Source: Pilosibacter fragilis
Lineage (GTDB): Bacteria; Bacillota; Clostridia; Lachnospirales; Lachnospiraceae
Assembly: GCF_032490495.1 (NCBI RefSeq)
Contig: NZ_JAVYJB010000008.1
Coordinates: 1 to 64,000 of the forward strand
Length of the DNA: 64,000 nucleotides
Direction of reading: 5' to 3'
Of this stretch, positions 17,828 through 24,227 are shown in pieces. Within the stretch, counting starts at the first letter, position 1. Every line of letters starts with the position of its first letter. The notes under the pieces are model-generated. The model was not told the DNA's origin. It did not search any database and was given only the letters and a program-made list of their open reading frames with translations. The position numbers were made by a program, and so were the translations under genes.

Positions 17828-17934
17828 CGATAATTTGAGATGCGGCTGTGAGGGTGCTAAGCAGCTGTTGGAAAGATTATCCGCATAATATAAATATTGT
17901 GGTGTAATCAGATCTTGTATGGAGATCGAATTGG

Positions 17935-17970
17935 GAAAATCTCTGCCGGGAATATCCGGCAGAGATTTTC
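17935..17970 (+). terminator. Strong hairpin downstream of the dehydrogenase
   Basis: A perfect 15-bp stem (GAAAATCTCTGCCGG and complement) with a 6-base loop. Its outer A/T pairs supply the A- and T-rich flanks of a terminator. Confidence 0.7.
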
Positions 17971-17979
17971 TGTTTGCAG

Positions 17980-18112
17980 GTTACTGTTCACGCCTTGCGC
18001 AAACAGTAACTGATTTTGCCGATGCTTCGCATTCCGAATCGGCAAAATCCACTACCACCACTGTATTGTACGGAATTTTCAGTTCAGAAAATTCCTACCC
18101 GCGTACAGTAAC
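17980..18112. mobile_element. 133-bp MITE-like element, family A copy 1
   Basis: Non-coding element beginning GTTACTGT and ending ACAGTAAC. It is flanked by GTTTGCAG (17972-17979) and GTTTCCAG (18113-18120), a 7-of-8 target duplication. Inside are three hairpins: GTTACTGTT/AACAGTAAC, GATTTTGCCGAT/ATCGGCAAAATC and GAATTTTC/GAAAATTC. A second copy at 20524 is the same length with about two differences. This element accounts for most of the spacer between the dehydrogenase and degV. Confidence 0.75.
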
Positions 18113-18256
18113 GTTTCCAGGACATATCAAGCGAGGTTTTTCTATCATTCTATTGACTTTCTGTAGAAGCCACTCTATAATATATGGTATTGAATACTAC
18201 ATCACAGGGAAAAATAAATGAGAACTGTGATAGGGAATAGAGCTGGAGGAAGCAGT

Positions 18257-19099
18257 ATGAATTATAGAATTATTGGGGATAGCTGCATGGATCTTACTGA
18301 GGAGCAGAGGAAGGATCCGCATTTTACCCTGATCCCGTTTACGCTTATGGTGGAAGACCACCAGTTTGTTGACGATAAGAATTTTAACCAGAAGGAATTC
18401 TTAAAAATCGTAAAGGAAAGCCCGGAGTGTCCGAAGACTGCTTGCCCGTCTCCAGAGACATTTAAGGAAGCTTACTGCTGCGAGGAGGAGAATGTATTTG
18501 TTATTACGATCTCTTCCCACCTGAGCGGATGCTATAACAGTGCGGTTCTCGCAAAGAATCTTTATGAGGAAGAGTTTGGAACCGGAAAGAAGAATATCGT
18601 GGTGATCGATTCTGAGTCTGCTTCTACCGGAGAAGTAAATCTCGCGCTTTATGTTCAGGAACTCTGTGAGCAGGATATTCCGTTTGAAGAGATCGTAAAG
18701 AAAACTCTCGAGTACCGCGACAGACAGAAGACGTATTTTGTTCTGGAAACTCTGGATACATTGAGAAAGAACGGACGACTCACCGGACTTCAGGCGTTCT
18801 TCGCGACAAAATTAAACATTAAGCCTGTTATGGGTGCGGATCACGGCGTGATCATCAAACTGGATCAGGCCCGCGGAATCCAGAAGGCACTTCAGAGAAT
18901 GGTGGAGATCGTTGTGAAAGATGCAGGAACAGTGGAAGATAAGTGTCTTACGATCGCTCACTGCAATGCGCCGGAACGTGCCCAGTATGTAAAAGAAAAA
19001 TTTGAACAGGCCGCAAAGTTCAAAAAGATCATTGTGACCGAGACAGCCGGACTTGCTACCGTTTATGCAGGGGACGGCGGAATCATTGTGGCAGTGTAA
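18257..19099 (+). CDS. DegV family fatty-acid-binding protein
   Basis: A 280-residue DegV protein. Such proteins bind a fatty acid between two domains; FakB-type members present it to a FakA kinase for phospholipid synthesis. Seen: N-terminal DSCMDLTEEQ, the ligand-contact motif TISSHLSGCYNSA (about 95-107), and IDSESASTGEVNLAL. The start at 18257 has GGAGGAAG just upstream. The stop codon and the last valine codon are formed with the first bases of a family B element (see findings). No fakA is nearby. Confidence 0.85.
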   Translation: MNYRIIGDSCMDLTEEQRKDPHFTLIPFTLMVEDHQFVDDKNFNQKEFLKIVKESPECPKTACPSPETFKEAYCCEEENVFVITISSHLSGCYNSAVLAKNLYEEEFGTGKKNIVVIDSESASTGEVNLALYVQELCEQDIPFEEIVKKTLEYRDRQKTYFVLETLDTLRKNGRLTGLQAFFATKLNIKPVMGADHGVIIKLDQARGIQKALQRMVEIVVKDAGTVEDKCLTIAHCNAPERAQYVKEKFEQAAKFKKIIVTETAGLATVYAGDGGIIVAV

Positions 19100-19236
19100 C
19101 TGTTCAGTAGGTCTGCGCACTTGCTGCGCTGACCGTAAGAAAACATAGGCTGGAAGGCAAAAATCCCATCAGCGAAGCTGATCTGGAATGGATTTTTGCA
19201 CGTAACTATGAAGGTACTGAATAGTTACGTGGCAGT
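19088..19236. mobile_element. 133-bp MITE-like element, family B copy 1, with 8-bp duplication
   Basis: The element is 19096-19228, with inverted ends GTAACTGTTCAGTA and TACTGAATAGTTAC (13 of 14 paired). It is flanked by perfect direct repeats GTGGCAGT at 19088-19095 and 19229-19236, the target duplication. It contains a palindromic centre (CCCATCAGC, GAAGCTGAT region). The insertion lies across the degV 3' end. Confidence 0.85.
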
Positions 19237-19260
19237 ATAAATAACGGAAGAGAAATGAGA

Positions 19261-19315
19261 AAGGCGTTCGATCCACCCGGAGAAAAATCCGGATGATGGA
19301 TTTAACGCCTTTTTA
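19261..19315 (+). terminator. Terminator downstream of degV and the element
   Basis: Stem AAGGCGTT..ATCCA..CGGA / TCCG..TGGAT..AACGCC followed by TTTTT. A second palindrome continues to about 19354 (TTTTTATGTA/TACATAAAAA). This is probably the original degV terminator, displaced by the 133-bp insertion. Confidence 0.7.
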
Positions 19316-19370
19316 TGTAGCAGGAAATTCTGAGAAATTCCCTGTTACATAAAAAGGCACTGACGTGCCA

Positions 19371-19400
19371 AAGATGCGCACTCGCGCGAAGATGTAGACT
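19371..19400. repeat. Family C 30-bp repeat, copy 1
   Basis: The core AAGATGCGCACTCGCGCG followed by AAGATGTAGACT recurs at 27897-27926 with only four changes, all C/T. It lies in a hairpin-rich, gene-free tract (19316-19469) for which I see no other function. Confidence 0.5.
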
Positions 19401-19469
19401 GTCGCAAGCGACCGCACGAGGCGCAGGAATGTGACAAGGCACATTCATTTTATCGAAATGAGAAAGCAG

Positions 19470-20402
19470 TTACAGGTCCATCCCCTGAAAAATATGATGT
19501 TCCTTTAAATATTTTGCAATGGAATTCAAAACCAGTCTTTTATTCCCGCTCCATTCCGGTGCGATCAGGATCGACTTTGGCCCGTCGCCGCTGATCCGAT
19601 GGATCACAGTTTCCTGTGGGAGGATTTTTAAGCAGTCACCGATCAGTTCCAGATATTCCGGCAGTTCCAGTGTGTGAAACCCGCCGGATGCATAAAGATC
19701 GGCAAGATCTGTCCCTTTTAACACATGAAGGAGCTGCAGCTTGATCCCATCCACATGGAGCTTCCCAAGGTAATTCACGGTTTCCAGCATCTGTTCCCTC
19801 GACTCTCCGGGAAGTCCGAGGATCACATGGACGATCACCGTGAGTCCGGCAGCCTTTAACCTGCGGTAGGCATCCTCAAAAACGGGGAGCGCATATCCCC
19901 GGCGGATGAGTTTTGCCGTATCCTCATGGATCGTCTGCAGACCGAGTTCTATCCAGACTGGTTTTTCTTTATTTAACCGGGAAAGAAGCTCTACGGTTTC
20001 ATCCGGGAGGCAGTCAGGCCGTGTACCGATGGAGAGTGCGCAGATCTCCGGGAGAGAGATTGCCTCAGAAAAGAGTTGTTTCAGATAGGAGAGTGGGGCA
20101 TAAGTGTTTGTGTATGACTGGAAATACGCGATATAGGCAGCGTCATCTCCTGAGATCTTCCGGCTGACGCGGGCCTTCGCAAGGTCAGCCTGCTCTCTAA
20201 GGGATCCGGCCTGCTTTTCTGCAAAATCACCAGATCCGCCGGCACTGCAAAAGATACAGCCGCCTCTTCCCAGTGTGCCATCCCGGTTTGGACATGTCAT
20301 GCCGCCGTCCAGAGCGAGTTTATAGACTTTTTTCCCAAATATCTTTTTTAATTCATAGTCGAGAGAGTGGTACGGTTTGCCATTCCAGTCTGTCTGAAGC
20401 AT
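19470..20402 (-). CDS. TIGR01212/YhcC family radical SAM protein
   Basis: Radical SAM iron-sulfur enzyme of the YhcC (TIGR01212) family; the substrate is unknown, and relatives have been linked to RNA or cofactor modification. In the 310 residues, the cluster-binding cysteines are in CPNRDGTLGRGGCIFC (about 36-51), followed by GGSGDF, the IGTRPDCL strand, IELGLQTIHEDTAKLIRRGY and HVILGLPGESREQMLETV. I start it at MLQTDWNGKPYH because GAAAGGAT lies eight bases upstream; an upstream extension of 27 codons is not family-like. Monocistronic, with a promoter at 20454-20483. Confidence 0.85.
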   Translation of the reverse strand: MLQTDWNGKPYHSLDYELKKIFGKKVYKLALDGGMTCPNRDGTLGRGGCIFCSAGGSGDFAEKQAGSLREQADLAKARVSRKISGDDAAYIAYFQSYTNTYAPLSYLKQLFSEAISLPEICALSIGTRPDCLPDETVELLSRLNKEKPVWIELGLQTIHEDTAKLIRRGYALPVFEDAYRRLKAAGLTVIVHVILGLPGESREQMLETVNYLGKLHVDGIKLQLLHVLKGTDLADLYASGGFHTLELPEYLELIGDCLKILPQETVIHRISGDGPKSILIAPEWSGNKRLVLNSIAKYLKEHHIFQGMDL

Positions 20403-20453
20403 AAAACAGATCCTTTCAAAAAATAAGTTTTCCTTGCAACACATATACGAGGT

Positions 20454-20483
20454 ATTATATAATAATAAGAGGTTTCTTTTCAA
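20454..20483 (-). promoter_or_regulatory. Promoter of the YhcC-type gene
   Basis: Minus-strand TTGAAA (20478-20483) and TATAAT (20454-20459) with an 18-base spacer, about 50 bases before the chosen start. Confidence 0.6.
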
Positions 20484-20499
20484 CCTGATTTCCGGAAAA

Positions 20500-20671
20500 G
20501 TTACTGCGCCTGCTTTGCGCGTAGTTACTGTTCACGCCTTGCGCAAACAGTAACTGATTTTGCCGATGCTTCGCATTCCGAATCGGCAAAATCCACTACC
20601 ACCACTGTATTGTACGGAATTTTCAGTTCAGAAAATTCCTACCTGTGTACAGTAACTGTGGGTACAGTAAC
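20500..20671. mobile_element. Family A copy 2 (133 bp) inside related flanks
   Basis: The full element is 20524-20656 (GTTACTGTTCACG to GTACAGTAAC), nearly identical to copy 1. Immediately outside it are GTTACTGCGCCTGC (from 20500) and GTACAGTAAC (to 20671), which look like the ends of another element. The copy may be nested in an older one. Its immediate 8-mers, TGCGCGTA and TGTGGGTA, match at 6 of 8. Confidence 0.65.
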
Positions 20672-20763
20672 CCGGAAAACACAGCAAAGCTTCCACATAA
20701 GGTGCCGGCTGTGAAAAAAATAAAAATATCCGCCAAAGCGGATCGAAAAGGAGAACTGGGGTT

Positions 20764-22050
20764 ATGGATAGAGAAGCTGCAAAGAAAGCATTACAGAGCG
20801 CGAAAGCGACCGGATTTTTTACAGAAATGTATGGGGACGGTGCCGCTGAGAATGAAAAGCGCTATGAGCATGTTCTTGAGGGATTTGAAAAGTCATTCGG
20901 GGGGGATCAGGTGAGTCTTTTCACTTCCGCAGGACGTACCGAGATCAGCGGAAACCACACAGACCACAATAATGGAAAAGTTCTGGCTGGAAGCATCAAC
21001 CTTGACTGTGTTGCCTGCGCGGCGGCAAACGGAACCGATGAGATTCACATTATCAGTGAGACATACAGCCAGAAATTCACGATCAATATCAAAAATTTAA
21101 AGCCGAGTGACAAGATGGCCGGAACCATCGACCTGACAAAGGGAATGCTGGCCGGATTTCAGGAGATGGGATATCAGATCGGCGGTTTCGACGCTTACAT
21201 TACAAGCAACGTGATCAGCGCCGCCGGAGTCAGCTCCTCCGCTTCCTACGAAATGCTGATCTGTTCCATGATCAACGAGTTCTTCAATGACGGAAAAGTG
21301 GACGTCGTTACATATGCCCATGTCGGCAAATACGCGGAGAACAAATACTGGAATAAAGGTTCAGGTCTTCTCGACCAGATGGCATGCGCGGTGGGCGGCA
21401 TGATCACCATCGACTTCAAGAATCCTTTAGAACCGGTTGTTGAGAAACTCAACTATGATTTCGGTGCTCAGGATCACAGTCTGATCATTGTCCAGACCGG
21501 AAAAGGTCATGCGGACTTAAGCGCTGAGTATTCCTCCATCCCGAATGAGATGAAGAGGGTGGCAGCCGTGTTTGGAAAGGAAGTCTGCGCGGATATCACG
21601 GAACAGGAAGTGATCGAAAATGCGGCGAAAGTGAGAAAAGAGGTGGGTGACCGCGCGTTCTTACGTGCCCTTCACTTCTTTGAGGAGAACAAGCGTGTTG
21701 AAAAACAGGTTCAGGCATTAAAGGAGAACCGTTTTGACGAATTCTTAAGCCTGATCACTGAATCCGGAAATTCTTCCTGGAAATGGCTCCAGAACTGCTA
21801 TGTTCCGGGATCTGAGGAGCAGGGGATCACTTCCGCGTTAGCGCTCACAGAGTTATTTATCAAGGAAAAAGGCTGCGGCGCATGCCGTGTTCACGGCGGC
21901 GGATTTGCGGGCGTTATTATGGCGATGCTGCCGAATTCCGTGACAGACGAGTACATCGCTTATATTGAAAAGGCAATGGGAGAGGGAAGCGCATACCGTA
22001 TGAGCATCCGCCCGTACGGAGCGGTATGCGTGGACGGATATATCGCATGA
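20764..22050 (+). CDS. galK: Galactokinase
   Basis: ATP-dependent phosphorylation of galactose to galactose-1-phosphate, the first Leloir step. 428 residues with GHMP-kinase architecture: the galactokinase signature GRTEISGNHTDHNNGKV (about 57-73), ATP-loop GVSSSASYEMLICSM (about 158-172), and the C-terminal GACRVHGGGFAGVI motif. The substitution GRTEIS (usually GRTEIG or GRVNLIG) is mild. AGGAGAAC precedes the ATG. No galT or galE is adjacent. The TAXI gene downstream overlaps by four bases. Confidence 0.9.
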   Translation: MDREAAKKALQSAKATGFFTEMYGDGAAENEKRYEHVLEGFEKSFGGDQVSLFTSAGRTEISGNHTDHNNGKVLAGSINLDCVACAAANGTDEIHIISETYSQKFTINIKNLKPSDKMAGTIDLTKGMLAGFQEMGYQIGGFDAYITSNVISAAGVSSSASYEMLICSMINEFFNDGKVDVVTYAHVGKYAENKYWNKGSGLLDQMACAVGGMITIDFKNPLEPVVEKLNYDFGAQDHSLIIVQTGKGHADLSAEYSSIPNEMKRVAAVFGKEVCADITEQEVIENAAKVRKEVGDRAFLRALHFFEENKRVEKQVQALKENRFDEFLSLITESGNSSWKWLQNCYVPGSEEQGITSALALTELFIKEKGCGACRVHGGGFAGVIMAMLPNSVTDEYIAYIEKAMGEGSAYRMSIRPYGAVCVDGYIA

Positions 22051-23024
22051 ATCGGAGACACGCACGGAGCCTGATTCTTATAGCTGCCGCTTCCGGTGTA
22101 TTGACTGCATGCTCAAAGCCGGATCCCGGTATGGGGGAGACGAGAAAACTCATTATGGGGACCTTCACTGAGGACAGCGTGACTGACCGGGCTGGAAAAG
22201 CCGTGGCGGCGACCATCAGCAACACAGTTCCCGGAGTCTACGTGGAGACCAGGCCGTCAAAAGGCGCCTATATGAATATAGAGCATCTGTTTGACGGGAC
22301 ATATGATCTCGTGATCGTTCCGGCTGGGGCAGCTTACGAGGCGTATACGGGAACCGGTGCCTGTGAGAGAGAAAAAAAGGAAAAACTTCGTGCAGTAGCG
22401 GCATGTTATCCGATCGTCTCCACATGGATATCCCCGAAGAAACTGGGACTTTCGAAGGTACAGGAACTGAAGGGGCATCCGCTTGCCGTGGGAAATGAAG
22501 GTTCTGAGACGGCAAAGGTATCCGGAGAAGTGTTCGATGTCCTTGGAATCGACAAGGAGAACACGGAGATCTGGTATTATGGGATCCAAGGTGGAGCCGA
22601 CGGGGTCCGGGACCAGTGGGCTGATGGGATCCATGCGTTCACGGAGTCCCCTGTCCCGGCTTACCAGGAGCTGGCGGCAGAGTATGGGATCCGGTTCTTG
22701 TCCTACACGGACGAAGAACTGGATGAGATCTTAGACGGCCATCCGGAGTACAGTAAGATCAAAGTTCCGGCAGGAACTTATGAAAATCAGGACGATGAGG
22801 TCGGGACCTTCTGCGAAAAAGTCCTTGTCTGCGTGTCTGCGGATATGGATGAAGACCTTGTTCATGAGATCGCCTGGGCATTGGAGGTCAACGGACCGGT
22901 GTATACAGCCGGAGAACCGTTTATGCGGGCGATGGATGACAGGGAGTTCCGGGCTTCTAAGATCCCGATTCCGCTTCATGACGGGGCGAAACGGTATTAT
23001 GAGGAGCAGGGATATTTCAAGTAA
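22047..23024 (+). CDS. TAXI-family solute-binding lipoprotein
   Basis: Extracytoplasmic ligand-binding lipoprotein of the TRAP-associated TAXI type, 325 residues. The ATG at 22047 overlaps the galK stop (ATGA). The signal peptide ends in lipobox LTAC (Cys21 or so). The body shows the family pattern: an N-terminal GTFTEDSV glycine loop, ETRPSKGAYMNIEHLFDGTYDLVIV, KGHPLAVGNEGSETAKVSGEVF, and a C-terminal HDGAKRYYEEQGYF. TAXI proteins normally work with a TRAP 4TM-12TM membrane component. None is nearby, so either the permease is elsewhere or the protein has been repurposed. The coupling to galK is unexpected. Confidence 0.75.
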   Translation: MNRRHARSLILIAAASGVLTACSKPDPGMGETRKLIMGTFTEDSVTDRAGKAVAATISNTVPGVYVETRPSKGAYMNIEHLFDGTYDLVIVPAGAAYEAYTGTGACEREKKEKLRAVAACYPIVSTWISPKKLGLSKVQELKGHPLAVGNEGSETAKVSGEVFDVLGIDKENTEIWYYGIQGGADGVRDQWADGIHAFTESPVPAYQELAAEYGIRFLSYTDEELDEILDGHPEYSKIKVPAGTYENQDDEVGTFCEKVLVCVSADMDEDLVHEIAWALEVNGPVYTAGEPFMRAMDDREFRASKIPIPLHDGAKRYYEEQGYFK

Positions 23025-23080
23025 AATGTTCCTCAAAATAACAAGCGGTCTTATAAGAGACCGGGAAAAGGAGATGTCCT

Positions 23081-24031
23081 ATGTTGTACAAAGAATTGAT
23101 CGAATTATTTGACATGTTAGACAGCGCATCAGCGTCCGGCAGCGAGGTGGTGGAGTATTTTAGATCCATCGATCCCATGTGTCAGGTGGAAACGTATCCG
23201 CTTGAAGGACCAAAAGGTCATACAGATATGGTGAGAATCCTGATTCCGGGAAAAAACGGAAAATCAAAGGGCGGAAACGCTGGAACGATCGGCATTCTCG
23301 GACGCCTCGGCGGTCTGGGGGCAAGACCGGAACAGATCGGGTTTGTCTCCGACGGTGACGGCGCATTGACAGCGTTAGCGGTTGCCGCAAAGCTTCTCAG
23401 AATGCAGGCAAAGGGTGATTTCCTTGAGGGCGACGTATTCATATCTACCCATGTCTGCCCGGACGCTCCGACAGCTCCCCATGAACCGGTGCCGTTTATG
23501 AACTCCCCGGTGGAGACCTGGCAGGTGAATAAGGAGGAAGTGACGGACGATCTGGACGCAGTTCTGGTTGTGGATACCACAAAGGGAAACAGGATCATCA
23601 ACCACCGTGGATTCGCAATCTCCCCGACGGTATGTCAGGGGTATATTTTGAGAGTCAGCGAGGATCTTCTCGATGTGATGCAGATGACAACAGGAAAACT
23701 TCCTTATGTATTTGCTCTGACACAGCAGGATATCACGCCTTATGGAAATGGAATCTTCCATTTAAACAGCATCCTGCAGCCTGCGACGGCGACAAAAGCC
23801 CCGGTGGTAGGCGTTGCGATCACGACAGAGACGACCGTTGCCGGATGTGCAACGGGAGCTACCCATATGGAAGATCTGGATGAGGCAGCCCGGTTTATGA
23901 TCGAGTCGGCGAAGGCATTCGGAAGAGGAAAACTGAGTTTTCTGGACAAGGAGGAGTTTGCACGGATCAAGGAGCTTTACGGCAGCATGGAACACTTCCA
24001 GACGCTTGGAAAGAAGAGTGAAGAGGCGTAA
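23081..24031 (+). CDS. DUF1177 family protein
   Basis: A 316-residue cytoplasmic protein that I assign to DUF1177 from overall pattern: GNAGTIGILGRLGGLGARPEQIGFVSDGDGA-type glycine-rich start, STHVCPDAPTAPHEPVPFM, VDTTKGNRIINHRGFAISPT, and GVAITTETTVAGCATGATH. The conserved His/Asp/Glu set would suit a metal-dependent amidohydrolase or peptidase-like enzyme, but no activity is established to my knowledge. AAAAGGAG precedes the ATG. It follows the TAXI lipoprotein by 56 bases, probably in the same transcript, so it might process the imported ligand (inference). Confidence 0.6.
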   Translation: MLYKELIELFDMLDSASASGSEVVEYFRSIDPMCQVETYPLEGPKGHTDMVRILIPGKNGKSKGGNAGTIGILGRLGGLGARPEQIGFVSDGDGALTALAVAAKLLRMQAKGDFLEGDVFISTHVCPDAPTAPHEPVPFMNSPVETWQVNKEEVTDDLDAVLVVDTTKGNRIINHRGFAISPTVCQGYILRVSEDLLDVMQMTTGKLPYVFALTQQDITPYGNGIFHLNSILQPATATKAPVVGVAITTETTVAGCATGATHMEDLDEAARFMIESAKAFGRGKLSFLDKEEFARIKELYGSMEHFQTLGKKSEEA

Positions 24032-24130
24032 GCTTCGGGAAAAGATCCGGGTCTCAGCCGGATTCCGGCAGCAGATGTAATTTTTTAAGAAATTTGACAG
24101 AAATTTATCATAAATCCCGGCGGAAAAAAT

Positions 24131-24159
24131 TTGACAGGTTCTGCCGGGATTGTTACAAT
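24131..24159 (+). promoter_or_regulatory. Near-consensus promoter of the NlpC/P60 gene
   Basis: TTGACA (24131-24136), a 17-base spacer and TACAAT (24154-24159), about 70 bases before the start. Confidence 0.8.
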
Positions 24160-24227
24160 TACGGGTAGAGCAAAAATTGTAACAATATGCGATAACCGTC
24201 TATGGGACGGGGTGATGGAGAACATAC

